From positions 28,150,655-28,214,654 of the forward strand of contig CM067065.1 in NCBI GenBank assembly GCA_033980235.1: 64,000 bases of DNA, in the 5' to 3' direction. The notes beneath the pieces were generated by a model. That model searched no databases and was not told where the DNA came from. It worked only from the letters and a program-made list of their open reading frames with translations. The position numbers and the translations under genes were made by a program. How positions within the stretch are numbered: position 1 is the first letter of the stretch; every line of letters begins with the position of its first letter. Shown in pieces: positions 39,136-49,859 of the stretch. Origin of the DNA: Diadema setosum (taxonomy: Eukaryota > Echinodermata > Echinoidea > Diadematoida > Diadematidae).

Positions 39136-41160
39136 TTTTTTTTTAATTGTTCTATATTCCACATTTCAACAAATACATAAAACATAAACATCACAATACA
39201 AAAGCCTGGATGAATTGTCAAGTACAGCTTATAAGACAATAAAACATGTGAAATATGAGGAATCTACATAGAAGCATTGTTTGTAGGGAGTAGATCCCCA
39301 GATGCGGATGTGAGATTATTTCTTACTTGGTATATGTAATTAAAGGAATGACAATTTGTGAATTGGAGAAATATAAACGCCAAAAAGTAAAAAGAAAAAG
39401 AAAAAACAAAGAAAACAATGTCCGCGGCACAAGACTTCTTGAGAGTTGCGTGATCACCCGAGCGAGGTACAAGTCAGATGCAGTGTACAATAGCAGAGAT
39501 ACAAAATGTGTACAAAGGAAGTTCAGGAGATAATACAGAAATCACGAGCGAGGCACATGTTACATAATCGATAATGTCAGTAATGTGAAGTATGAACAGA
39601 GAATGTCGAGGAGGATTGAAGAATAGCTATAGATATGAATTCAGAAAAACTAGTTTAAGTTTATGCTTAAATGAATAAAAAGACTGAGATTGGATTATTT
39701 CTCTATCCAACTCATTCCAAAATTTAGGTCCTGTAGTGGTTATTGTTTTTAAAGCAGATACGGTCCGTACAGGAGAAAGATGAAAGAATATTTTTGTCTA
39801 GTAGGGTAAGAATGAACTTCGGTATTTTTGAAAAACATCGAAGAAAACACATCAGGGAGACTACCTGAGTTTAATTGATACATAAATGACCCGATATTGA
39901 AATGATATAAATCCTGGATCTTAAGTGTTCTACTGGAAAAGAATAAGACATTAGTGTGTTCCAAAAATGTGGCGAAGTTAATTATCCGTATAGCTCTTTT
40001 CTGTATCAATAATAAAGAATTAAGTCTAGTTGTACAGCAGTTTCCCCCATTCCAGGATTCCATAACCTATATAAGGCAAAAATAGAGCAGAATACAATGA
40101 ATGCAGAACATGTTTAGGAAAATACTGTTTTAACTTATACATAACACTTACATTTTTTGATAGTAATTTACATGAACTTTCCATGTCAACTTACAATCAA
40201 TATAAAGACCAAGGAATTTTATATATTCCACCTGGTTCAATTCCACGTCGTTTACAACCAACTTTCCCAGTAAAATATTGATTGTATTGCTAAAAACCAT
40301 AAATTTTGTCTTGGTCAAATTCAATGACAATTTATTAGCCTGAATCCACTTAGATACTGATTTTAATCCAGTATTAATGGTATTCAGTAAAACATGAGGG
40401 TTTCGATATTAATAAAAAATGCTGGTGTCATCGGCAAAAAGTAGAAAATAGAGCAGAGAGGACAAACTGCAAAACTCATTCATATAAAGAATAAACAATA
40501 AAGGACCTAAAATGGATCCTTGCGGTACCCCACAAGTTATAGGCTGTGAGCTGGACACATGGCCATTCAAACTAACAAATTGAGTTCTTCCAGTAAAGTA
40601 ACTTCTAAACAACTCCAAGGCCCTTCCACGAATCCCATAGTGTTGTAATTTGTATAATACTATTTCATGGTTGATTGTGTCAAAGGCCTTGGAGTAGTCA
40701 AGAAAGATACCTACTGTGTGACACTTGGCATCGATCGCTTTGACAATTTTCTCTATCATTAGTAAAATAGCATGAATTGTGGAATGCTTTTTACGAAATC
40801 CAAATTGATTATCATTTATTACATTACAGTCATTTAAGAATCTGAATACACTCGTGTACACAATCTTTTCAAGTAATTTAGAAAAAGAAGTTAATAACGA
40901 TATTGGTCGATAATTTCCCAGTTCATCCTCTCGGCCCTTTTTATATATCGGGATAACTTTAGTGACTTTCATCCTAGGCACTACATATATGGGCGAGAGG
41001 TACAACAATCTCATGTACAACATATTTCAGAAGGTAATTAGAAATTCCATCATAACCAGTACTTTTTTTGGCTTTAAGATTCTTTACAATGTCAACAATT
41101 TCGGATTCTAATACAGACATAAAAAACAAAGATTGATTATTGCGATGACTTAAATAAATT
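39136..41160 (-). mobile_element. 5'-truncated CR1/L2-like LINE
   Basis: Reverse-strand reading frames give, in order, the start of a reverse transcriptase (KSTGYDGIS region near 41,070), its core (40,409-41,023), a thumb-like part with EYIKFLGLYID (about 40,205-40,240) and a C-terminal part with QKRAIRI (about 39,970). Endonuclease sequence is absent, so the copy is 5'-truncated. It lies inside the inverted-repeat complex and therefore inserted after it. It is antisense to the SGNH gene. Borders are approximate. Confidence 0.8.
40409..41023 (-). pseudogene. LINE reverse transcriptase fragment
   Basis: The 204-codon frame carries the RT blocks YRPISLL, QFGFRKKHST, FLDYSKAFDTINH, GVPQGSILGPLLF and LLFADDTS. 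The FADD tetrad is the catalytic aspartate site. A frameshift near 40,985 separates it from the upstream KSTGYDGIS block, and a stop follows soon after FADD, so no full ORF2 can be made. The order and wording of blocks fit the CR1/L2/Jockey side of the LINEs. Confidence 0.85.
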
Positions 41161-42399
41161 TTTCAAGAATATTCAGATAAATAGTGGAAAATCATCCTCC
41201 TCCCCTCATCCCCCTTCTCTCATCAGTACACCCCCGAACCCTCCATAATCAAACATGAAATTTTAGTTAATGTCTTCATATAGCACATACATATATCGGT
41301 TCGACAGATAACAAAAAACAGAGTTTATGTACTCTGAGGCTTCAACTCGGTGGCGGCGGGGGGGGGGGGGTTGAGTCATTTAAACAAATTCAAATCATAT
41401 CGCCAAAAAGATTTTGGTGATAAACCGTTTTGGGGTTTACAAGAAAATAAAACGGTAAAGATCCATGAGCAGTTTCGTTAGACATCGAGTTCATCTATAT
41501 AGGCCTATACCGTCGGTACGTGATACCGTTGAAGTGGGCCTACATGTACATGTTTTTAACATTTCCTGGCAGCGTTTTTACATTTCCCGGCAAAATTGAA
41601 CTTTTTTACATTTCCCGACGAGACGTTGTTACCTTTCCCGGTGATGCAATTTTCGAGCTTTTCACATTTCCCGGCGTTGTTACAAATGCCGGCGGTACTT
41701 CAAATTAGGGCCCCACAATCCCTCCCTTGTATGGAGCCGGGATTTTAGTAACAACGCCAGGATTTCTGTAAACATCTCGCTGGTATTCAGTACGCCGGGA
41801 AATGTAATGCTGTCTCATCGGGAAATATAAAAATCCTGAAAATTGTCATGTTCCGTAAAAAAAATCTATCATAGATCATTTTCTAAGACAGTGCAAAAAA
41901 AAGAAGAATGATAACGTGGAAAAATCCCCTCCCCCTTCTCCCCCCCCCCCCCCCCCCGATCAGGGCACCCCTATCTGAATTAGCCATTATCAAACATTAT
42001 AATAACAGTCATGAGTGCATGTCTCCATGGCACTAACGTATAATAGCTCAACGGTTTTTCCTTTTCGACAAGATTTTTTTTTTTTTTTTTTTTTTTTATC
42101 CAGGGATTAGGGACTCTAGGGCTTCAAAACTCACCCATCCCCATCACATTCCCATAAAGATGGCGCATGTTGGATAAAAAATGATATGGTTGAATGTTTA
42201 TTGTGATTGATAGACAAGAGGTCCTTGATGAATGACATAAATGTGCAGTTTCGATTGCTAACTAGTTTGAATTGCTTTGGGTTATTATCATAGCATTAAA
42301 ATAACACTTCCTTTAAATTCTATCTGAATGCAGATCGAATTGTGTAGTGTTGGATTACCTGCTTGTTCAAATGAATTGTGCTGTGCCCAAAGGGTAAGG

Positions 42400-43454
42400 G
42401 TGTGATTTCACGGAGCACGGGAACGATTTGCAAAGGACGCGAATGGCAAAATCCAGCGTTCGTATTTTAGTCTGCAAAAGATCGCCAAACGAACGTGAGG
42501 GTTCGGAAGCGTCGTCAATTGTTCGCGAATGTCGTTTTTACTTAGGCGAGAATTTCAAAAAAGTTTGAAATTTTTTGCGAACCTTTTTACGCACACTTGG
42601 TCGTGCTTTGCTCGTGAATTGTTCTCGAAAGTGTTTTTAAAGCCTCGTCATATGCGCAAGACCATCAGAAGACACGCGCGACTTTCGCAAAATGTTCGTG
42701 AAACCCCAAACAGACTCCGAAACTTTGGAGAATATCTCGCGTATGTTACGTTTTTCCGATCATTTTACGACGTAATCGCAAACTGTTCACGTACCTTTTG
42801 AGACATTCTCGCGAACGTTTAGCGCACGTTTGGGGATGTATGACCTATACGTTTTCTACAAATAAAAATCTTAGCATACATCTAAACATCAAACAATTAT
42901 TAACAACTATAGTAACAAAAGTAATTAAAGACTAGCAAAGAGAAAGAAACGTTTGATATCCAAAAAAATCGCAGAATACACTTAAAATTAATCTAAAGTA
43001 TGTAAAATTTCATTTGAACTGTAGATATTATGTGCTGGAGGAACTGCAAAAAAAAAATCAAATGCTTTACTAGTGGAAATAGGTCATAGGAAAAAAATGT
43101 AGGCAAGCACACGATAGAGAAATGAGAGAAAAAGAAAGGAGAAATAGAGGAAAGAAAAAAAAAAATCAACAGACAGCTTCCACCTCTCCTTGGGTACATT
43201 TTCTCCCATGATTACTGAAAATTTTTCGTTGTTCGCATTTCCGTCGCGTGTTCTTCGTGTACGAAACATGCTGTACACTTTAGCAATGACGCACACGACA
43301 TTCGCACATACGTCGTGGAAACTTCGCACAAATTGCGCAAGAATAGTTTTCGGCTTCTTTGTCGGAACACATTCGGAGAAAAAAACTTTTCCGAATGTTG
43401 AATTTTGTCATTCGCGGCCTTCGCAAATCGTTCGCGTGCTCCGTGAAATCACAC
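42400..43454. mobile_element. 1,055-bp foldback transposon with long imperfect arms
   Basis: GTGTGATTTCACGGAGCACG at the left (42,400) is mirrored by CGTGCTCCGTGAAATCACAC at the right end (43,435-43,454). The arms match imperfectly for well over 100 bp (for example AACGATTTGCAAAGG and CCTTCGCAAATCGTT). Both arms are full of TTCGCGAA-like words, which look like subterminal repeats. The centre (about 42,840-43,200) is A-rich. I find no clear target duplication and no protein. Confidence 0.75.
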
Positions 43455-43537
43455 ACTATAGACTCAGTCCTTACTGCGTGTTCGTCTTAGAAGGTACCTT
43501 GAATACATATTTTCTGATACATGTTATATACCAGTAG

Positions 43538-43830
43538 GTTTCATTTCATTTATTTCATTTCATTTATTTCATTCTTTCTCTCTTTTTCGGCAAACATAAC
43601 ACGAAATGAATCAGAAGATATAACATACTATAGGCATCTAATTCGACTTTACGGGGTAGATAATAGTTAACAAATACAAAATTATACATGCATACCGGCA
43701 AAATACAAAGCTATGTCTGGAGAAAAAAAGAAGAAAGAATTGAGAGGTCCACTGAATAGCATGCTTGTAAATTGTGGACCACTCAATAATAATAAAGGTT
43801 AATAAACATTCCGTAAGATTGATCTGTTAA
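43538..43830 (-). mobile_element. LINE 3' end, reverse orientation
   Basis: On the reverse strand this ends in repeated GAAATGAAATAAAT words (43,540-43,575 on the + strand as ATTTCATTT). The adjoining AT-rich DNA contains a GTGGTCCACAATTTAC-like 3' UTR. No coding sequence remains. Confidence 0.55.
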
Positions 43831-43849
43831 CTAAATGATGTAATCATTT

Positions 43850-44047
43850 GCGTTGTGTAACACTATGCGAACCGCGAGTGATTTTTACTTAATATATCGC
43901 GACTCTTTTTATCAACGATCTATTCTTTACAGTGGTCCTACTCTGTGGAATTCTCTTTCCTCTGTAATACGCAATGCTAACTCTTTTGATATATTTACAT
44001 CTGGTTATAAAAAATTCTCCTCAATAATTACAACCAAACTTATTTAA
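43850..44047 (+). pseudogene. C-terminal fragment of a LINE ORF2
   Basis: The frame contains SILYSGPTLWNSLSSVIRN followed by a lysine-rich end and a stop at 44,047. The Y-GP-WN-LP-like motif followed by a short basic tail is the usual C-terminus of CR1/L2-type ORF2. Everything upstream is missing. Confidence 0.7.
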
Positions 44048-44178
44048 GTTAAGAACATCAGATTTTATCCTTTCTGTTATATAGACGTCAGAGACAAATT
44101 GCCCTACATCGACGTATATAAGCACTGAATTGATCAGTGTTTTAGTAGTAGCCATGATAAAAAAATCATGGGCGTACA

Positions 44179-44250
44179 TACTCGAGCAGGATTCGAACCT
44201 ACGACCTCCTGATCACCGGACAGGCGTCATCTCCACTAGACCACCGAGCT
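44179..44250 (-). pseudogene. tRNA-like segment (reverse copy)
   Basis: The segment matches the + strand copies described at 44,646. It retains the A-box- and B-box-like words. A further reverse copy starts at 44,446 and is cut at 44,493. Confidence 0.6.
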
Positions 44251-44645
44251 TTCGCCCGACAGCAAGTGTTGGTTCTAGTCCTTATAGCATGCAGCGGGTA
44301 CTGCTTTGTTATTCAAATTCATGAAATTCTTCCGTCGAGATGTTTTCATTGCAACTGATTGACAAATTGCCCTACATCGACGTAAATAAGCACTGAATTG
44401 ATCAGTGTTTTAGTAGTAGCCATGATAAAAAATCATGGGCGTACATACTCGAGCAGGATTCGAGCCTACGACCTCCTGATCACCGGACAGGCGATCAATT
44501 CAGTGCTTATTTACGTCGATGTAGGGCAATTTGTCAATCAGTTGCAATGAAAACATCTCGACGGAAGAATTTCATGAATTTGAATAACAAAGCAGTACCC
44601 GCTGCATGCTGTAAGGACTAGAACCAACACTTGCTGTCGGGCGAA

Positions 44646-44717
44646 AGCTCGGTGGTCTAGTGGAGATGACGCCTGTCCGGTGATCAGGAGGTCGTAGGTT
44701 CGAATCCTGCTCGAGTA
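44646..44717 (+). pseudogene. tRNA-like segment, copy 1
   Basis: TGGTCTAGTGG fits an RNA polymerase III A box and GGTTCGAATCC an exact B box. A 5-bp T stem (GTAGG/CCTGC) and a 7-base T loop form, and the acceptor arms pair mostly. The anticodon stem has a T-T mismatch, and position 33 is C instead of the near-universal T, so a working tRNA is unlikely. Confidence 0.6.
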
Positions 44718-44912
44718 TGTACGCCCATGATTTTTTATCATGGCTACTACTAAAACACTGATCAATTCAGTGCTTATTTACGTCGATGTAGGGCAATTTG
44801 TCAATCAGTTGCAATGAAAACATCTCGACGGAAGAATTTCATGAATTTGAATAACAAAGCAGTACCCGCTGCATGCTATAAGGACTAGAACCAACACTTG
44901 CTGTCGGGCGAA

Positions 44913-44984
44913 AGCTCGGTGGTCAAGTGGAGATGACGCCTGTCCGGTGATCAGGAGGTCGTAGGTTCGAATCCTGCTCGAGTA
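44913..44984 (+). pseudogene. tRNA-like segment, copy 2
   Basis: As copy 1, 267 bp downstream. GGTCAAGTGG replaces GGTCTAGTGG in the A box. Confidence 0.6.
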
Positions 44985-45179
44985 TGTACGCCCATGATTT
45001 TTTATCATGGCTACTACTAAAACACTGATCAATTCAGTGCTTATTTACGTCGATGTAGGGCAATTTGTCAATCAGTTGCAATGAAAACATCTCGACGGAA
45101 GAATTTCATGAATTTGAATAACAAAGCAGTACCCGCTGCATGCTATAAGGACTAGAACCAACACGTGCTGTCGGGCGAA

Positions 45180-45251
45180 AGCTCGGTGGTCTAGTGGAGA
45201 TGACGCCTGTCCGGTGATCAGGAGGTCGTAGGTTCGAATCCTGCTCGAGTA
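45180..45251 (+). pseudogene. tRNA-like segment, copy 3
   Basis: As copy 1, with an intact A and B box. The upstream sequence has ACACGTGCTGTCGGG in place of ACACTTGCTGTCGGG. Confidence 0.6.
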
Positions 45252-45494
45252 TGTACGCCCATGATTTTTTATCATGGCTACTACTAAAACACTGATCAAT
45301 TCAGTGCTTATTTACGTCGATGTAGGGCAATTTGTCAATCAGTTGCAATGAAAACATCTCGACGGAAGAATTTCATGAATTTGAATAGACGTAAGATATT
45401 TTGTTATTTGTCGTTGTATGTTCATTGTCATGTCTTAGTCTTGTTCCTGTTATTTCTTATTATATCAATTATTCAATTTTTGCTACCCGGACCT

Positions 45495-45665
45495 CCCAGC
45501 AGTTGGTCCGCACATGACAGTACCTAGCGCGTATTTCGCCCGTAGTTGCCCGGAGTTGCGCAACAGGTTCGATTTACCCGCGGCCAAGGTTTGAGCATGA
45601 CTATTTTTTTTTCCCGGATGAGTTGCGGGGATTGTCCGCAGAGAACCAGTAGGAGGCCCATAGCT
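45495..45665 (+). repeat. Fragment of the GC-rich foldback family
   Basis: ACAGTACCTAGCGCGTAT, CGTAGTTGCCCGGAG, AAGGTTTGAGCATGAC and GAGTTGCGGGGATTGTCCGC match 31,168-31,300 in order and orientation. The ends are missing. Confidence 0.75.
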
Positions 45666-45831
45666 GCGATTTCACCAACATACACGTTTAATCTATACAA
45701 ACAAGATTAACGTGGATGTAGGGCAATTTGTAAATCAGTTGCAAAGATAATTGTGATTACTCAATAGCCTGAATGCTATTGAAAACTAAGAGATGACTGC
45801 ATTTAAAGAACATTTTCAAAGCTTCTTTAAA

Positions 45832-45837
<6 letters not shown>

Positions 45838-45867
<30 letters not shown>

Positions 45868-46060
45868 ATTGCGATCGGTCTTCGTCCGGCGTCCGTCGTG
45901 CGTCGTCAGTCGTCCGTCGTGCGTAAACTTTTTACATTTTCATCTTCTTCTCGAGAACCCAAAGACCGATTTTCACCAAACTTGGCAGGTAGCATCCCTA
46001 GGGGGATAGGATCTCAATTTGTTCAAATGGGCACCATGGCCCACGAAGGAAAGGTAAGTC
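45838..46060. repeat. AGCTCACCTGAGC palindromic repeat with CACCAAACTTGGCAGG unit
   Basis: AGCTCACCTGAGCC, AAGG and GGCTCAAGTGAGCT form a hairpin, followed by GGCGTCCGTCGTGCGTCGTC and then a GATTTTCACCAAACTTGGCA block. The last block is also a unit of the inverted complex at 37.9-42.2 kb, so the two families share sequence. A purine-rich AAGAAG tract follows to about 46,160. Confidence 0.65.
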
Positions 46061-46779
46061 GAGGAGAGATGAGACTATGTTGAGAGAAGGGAGGGGGAGA
46101 GAGAAAGGGGGAGAGAAAACAAAGAAAAGAAGAAGAAGAAGAAGAAGAAGAATGAAATTCAAGAAGTAAAGGAGAGGGGGCTTGGGGGATCCTACAAATA
46201 AATGCTGCAGAGGAGGAAACAAAAATGGAGAGGAAAATTGATGACACTTAAATCCTGGAAAAGGTTACTGTGGAAGAAATGCAAAATGAGAGATTAAAAT
46301 AAGGCTAAAGTGTTGTCCTGAGGGGAGAAGGCAAGAGGAATAACCTGTGAAGAAAACTGTAAATTATTTATACAAGTTGTCCCGAAACGGACCGTTGGGT
46401 TGTATGGAAGGAAGAAAAATAAAATGAAAAAGAAAAAAAAGAAGAGAAGAGAACAGAAAAGAAAATATAAGATAAGTAGCGTAGAAAAAAAAACAATGGT
46501 GTAGGAGGGAGAGGAGAGAATTAAAATACTGAGTAAAAAGTGCTAGCGAAAGAGCAAGAAATGTACTATGTCAAAAAAACGTTACACGACTGTGAGCCTA
46601 TACAGAATTGAGTGCAAATAGTTCACATGAAATACATGTACCAGCAGAGTTTGTTCAGAAAAAAAAAGATAAGATACAAGTCCTCTTTCTCTCAAATGGA
46701 TATATAGTGTAATTTTAGAAAACTCTGACTGCTAGCGGCACTTAGAGGGTGTGTAAAGTTCTGGTTGAGGTGAGGATTT

Positions 46780-47070
46780 AGCTTTCATCGTTTTGCGAGA
46801 TATTCCGAAACCACTCTATGAGATATCAAAGAGCATGCAATTCTAACTGGTCTCAAAAGTTTACTTGGTGAAAGTCGGTTTTGAAATGGCTGAGATATCC
46901 AAAAACAAGGTGAAACAAAGAGATCCTAATAAAAGGCGTGGCCTGTGGTCTTTTATTATTATCACTTTTTTTGTGGATATCTCAGCCATTTCAAAACCAA
47001 TTTTCATCAAATAAAAGTTGAATCCTTCTTAAAATTACATGCTCTATCTAATTTCATGAGAGGTTTCTCA
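46780..47070. repeat. Palindromic repeat centred near 46,930
   Basis: The left arm has GGTTTTGAAATGGCTGAGAT and the right arm its inverse ATCTCAGCCATTTCAAAACC. Similarity extends outwards (AGAGCATGCAATT and AAATTACATGCTCT) and the loop is about 80 bp. A related single arm lies at 53,500-53,535. Confidence 0.75.
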
Positions 47071-48660
47071 CTATCTTGGGAATGTAGAAAATTGAATACC
47101 AACCTCAACAATTACTATACAGCCCCTTTAAAAGTAAAGTTAGAAACGTGTCTTTCTATATCTCGGTCACGTTAATTAATTCCAGTGAATCCAGCCCCGT
47201 AACGAAATTCTCAGTAAAATACCTTTAATTACATTATCAAAATGACGTGCGAAATTATTACATAATTGATTTCTAAAGCTGCTACTTCTTGTAAATTCTC
47301 GACAGAAATGGAAAATTTAACACTGATTATTCCCCTTACAGAAGGCGGGGCTGCAAAGAGAAGAACGCATCGGGGCCATCCCACAATATTAAGAAATATG
47401 CAAATTATTAACACACGTGCACATTTGGAGTAGCCATGCATAAGGATATCATTGCATATGTCTCATTATTTTTGCAGTTACTTTCATAAGTGCAAAAAGG
47501 AAAGGATACAAGGATACCATTGTGCTATTAGGAAGTGAATAAAACCTGTGCAATTTTGTGTGCAAAAGAAGATAAGAACGAAGTTAAATTACCAGTGGGT
47601 CTCTATACTTCATGAAGTCTTACTATAATATATCAAATTAATCTGCATAATATTTTACAAATTATATTATGGTCGACAAAAAACAATGTTACGAAGCCTA
47701 ATGAAAGACAATGAAAGTACCATAATTCCAGTATCTTATTTTAGTACACACCGGCTATATTATACCATTGTGCTTTTTTGCAAGCGTTTTAAGCCTTGTT
47801 GCTTTAAAACTGTTACTATACTGAACAAAATGTAATACATGCGTAGGTTACAAGACAGTTTCCTGTACAGTTTAACTTATCATCATGGCATCGTGTACGT
47901 CGCAGCCAAATATGCAAATTAGCAACTCCAGGAACATTGTGGATTTAGTGAATGCAGACACACTTGTGAAACGCCAAGTTGAAAATTTGATGTTCGCTAT
48001 AGATCAACACATGTTTGTTCTTTTTTAGGGGGTCGCGTATGTTGGGGACATACTTTGGGCACCTATGCCTTGGAATGTGGAAGCGTACGTGTCACATCAC
48101 AGACATTCTAAAGGGAGCATGCCTCCTCTACTTTTAGTTCCGTTTCACTTCATAAATGGAAAAGTGTGTTTGCTATATGGCCGGAAAGCGTTAAATGGAC
48201 GTACTCTTTGATTAATATGAGGCGTTTTGTGTATAGGGTCCTTGTTGTGGTTGTGGTAACTTACAACTTTTAATGTGCGTCCTTTTTGATGAATTAAGCA
48301 ATAAATAGAACAATGAATAGAGCCATGTTTTCTGCATCTGTACATTCAGAGAGAGGTATATATTACATATATGGAGAGAAACATTTAAGTAGGCCAAAGT
48401 TGTAAATCATACGGGTACCACCTTAGTACAAATTTGATTTACTTTCACCATTCATCGAAATCTGACGGACAAGAGCGATTATGGGAGATAGGGGATAGAA
48501 AGTGAAACAGAGAATAATATGAGAAAGGGGGAGAGAGGAAAAATGGTTATGGTTTAGAATGAAAGAAGAAAGAGGAGTGCAAAAGCTATTTAGCTATATC
48601 ACACAAACCCATGGAGATCACGATAATATTTCTTGTTTTTCATTCATCTCTATCTATCAG

Positions 48661-48936
48661 GTTGCGTACATCTTTGGCGATAGCCAGCTGCGTCCAATAG
48701 TGCAGTGTGACGTGAAGATTCCGCAGGGGCCGATCCAACTGATCGTCAACTGTACCCCAGGTGGGACCTGCCAGGACGTGGAGCAGGAGCTCGTTGATTT
48801 TACCTGGCACCACCAATCAAGCATTATAGTGTTGGCAGCAGGTGGCAACAACGTGGACTGGGGGGCATCATCGCTTGATGAGGCATGTGCCCAGTTTCGA
48901 GGCCTCCTCTGTACGGCACGAAGAATGACAAAAATG
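48661..48936 (+). CDS. Exon C, SGNH hydrolase N-terminal half (Ser, Gly, Asn blocks)
   Basis: A pyrimidine-rich acceptor (CATCTCTATCTATCAG) is followed by 92 codons and a donor (ATG then GTATGC), phase 0 on both sides. The exon begins VAYIFGDSQLRP: the GDS serine (codon at 48,682) is the SGNH block I nucleophile. NCTPGGTC offers the block II glycine, and LAAGGNNVDWG the block III Asn. SGNH enzymes cleave esters or similar bonds; the substrate here is unknown. GC content and codon use are clearly higher than in the flanking repeats. A Met at 48,559 is in frame just upstream, so an alternative start without splicing cannot be excluded. Confidence 0.85.
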
Positions 48937-49029
48937 GTATGCTTTGCTTGAATTATTTATAATTCTTATTTACATATCTAATAAACCTAACTAAAGACAG
49001 ACATTCCGGGCAATATATTGCCATTGCCA

Positions 49030-49610
49030 AAAGATATCATGACGATGTTTCATAACTTCTTTCTTTCGAGTCTCCAGCATCTTTTGACACCAAAATTTGT
49101 GACGCCTGGGACCGCGTTTTCGAAGTCACGCATGAATAATAAGTATACATGTGTATCGGCGAAAAATTGCTCGAATTAAAATTCGAAATTCGAAATTGCT
49201 GAATTAAAGTACAACTTCAATGTGCCTTCAGTCAAATCTCATGAAAACATGATTTACTTTTGCGTTAACTGATTGAAATCAATGATTTATGATAGTTTGA
49301 CTCTCGGAGCAAATTTCATTGTAAGAAATTGTAACAAACAAAAAAGTCGATTAAATTCTGTTAATAGATTTTTTTTTGCAATGAATACAAAAAAAAATAA
49401 AAGCAAGCACATTTAGTGTTTCGTAGCTATATAGTCTGTTTTCAGGCATACGTATCTGCATAAAGTGTATAGCATTAATAATAATCTGCAAGAAATTAAT
49501 TCCACAGTTTTGTACATTACGTCGCACTTTTTGTACCGTTTTCCGTTGCGATCGAAGGCCGAGATGGGGGGGGGGGGGGGGGCGGAGCCCACATGGCTTT
49601 ATCATCGGCC
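49030..49610 (+). repeat. Diverged copy of the 56.5-kb piggyBac-like family
   Basis: TCGAGTCTCCAGCATCTTTT, GACACCAAAATTTGTGACG and CGAAGTCACGCATGAATAAT match 56,650-56,730 in order. The far end has GATCGAAGGCCGAGATG and a 19-base G run, as at 57,230. The terminal repeats are lost. Confidence 0.65.
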
Positions 49611-49859
49611 TAAATAACCGGCATAGATGTTGTTCCACTGTCCACTGCCTAGTACGTGTAGCACAAGTGTTAGCTTCTTAAAGAAGTTCATTTTAGGTAT
49701 TGTATATATTTTTGTTGTGTTTTCGTTCTGTGTTTGATATGTGTTATTGTAAAAGCATTTTGTCTTCACTTCTCTCCCGAATTTTCTCCCCTCTTTCTGC
49801 CTTTTTCCTAACAGTGATCTGGACAAAAGAGTTCCCATTCTTCCTCATTTATACTTACC

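Larger units (their letters stand above)
37900..42180. repeat. Large inverted-repeat complex split by a LINE
   Basis: The left arm (about 37,900-38,700) contains GAGCCGGGATTT, three CCGGGAAATG motifs, CTCGATGTCTAAC, and two direct units of about 300 bp carrying ACTTGGCAGATA, GTCGAACCGAAAAAG-like words and GCTATGAAGACATT. The same units appear inverted at about 38,880-39,135, 41,190-41,480 and 41,890-42,170. The inverted CTCGATGTCTAAC match (GTTAGACATCGAG) lies near 41,477. TTTCCCGGC motifs recur five or more times at 41,560-41,690. G or C runs mark each unit. The LINE at about 39,136-41,160 separates two of the inverted units. It is non-coding. Confidence 0.75.
44100..45390. repeat. 267-bp tRNA-like repeat, inverted and tandem
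   Basis: Units of 267 bp repeat in tandem on the + strand (starts spaced 44,538, 44,805, 45,072). One full and one truncated unit lie in the opposite orientation at the left. The units join head to head at 44,493, where ACCGGACAGGCG breaks into ATCAATTCAGTGC. Each unit holds a tRNA-like segment plus GATGTAGGGCAATTTGTC and ACTAAAACACTGATCAATTC. A stray piece of the unit recurs at 45,712-45,745. It is best read as a tRNA-derived SINE-like unit that became a short tandem array. Confidence 0.85.
36545..48660 (+). other. 12.1-kb intron loaded with repeats
   Basis: The presumed intron between exons B and C holds three hairpins, a palindrome cluster, a large inverted-repeat complex, a LINE on the opposite strand, a 1-kb foldback element, a tRNA-like tandem array and several smaller repeats, listed separately. 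The stretch 47,201-48,640 shows nothing I recognise. If a different promoter starts the gene near 48,559, this would be upstream DNA and not an intron. Confidence 0.45.

Noticed and set aside
44179..45251. Functional tRNA genes
   Set aside because: The anticodon arm has a mismatch and C at position 33, and the copies lie inside a repeated 267-bp unit.
48559..48660. Met at 48,559 as the start of the SGNH protein
   Set aside because: The sequence between it and exon C is a pyrimidine-rich acceptor region, and exon C joins exon B in phase. Not excluded, and noted under exon C.
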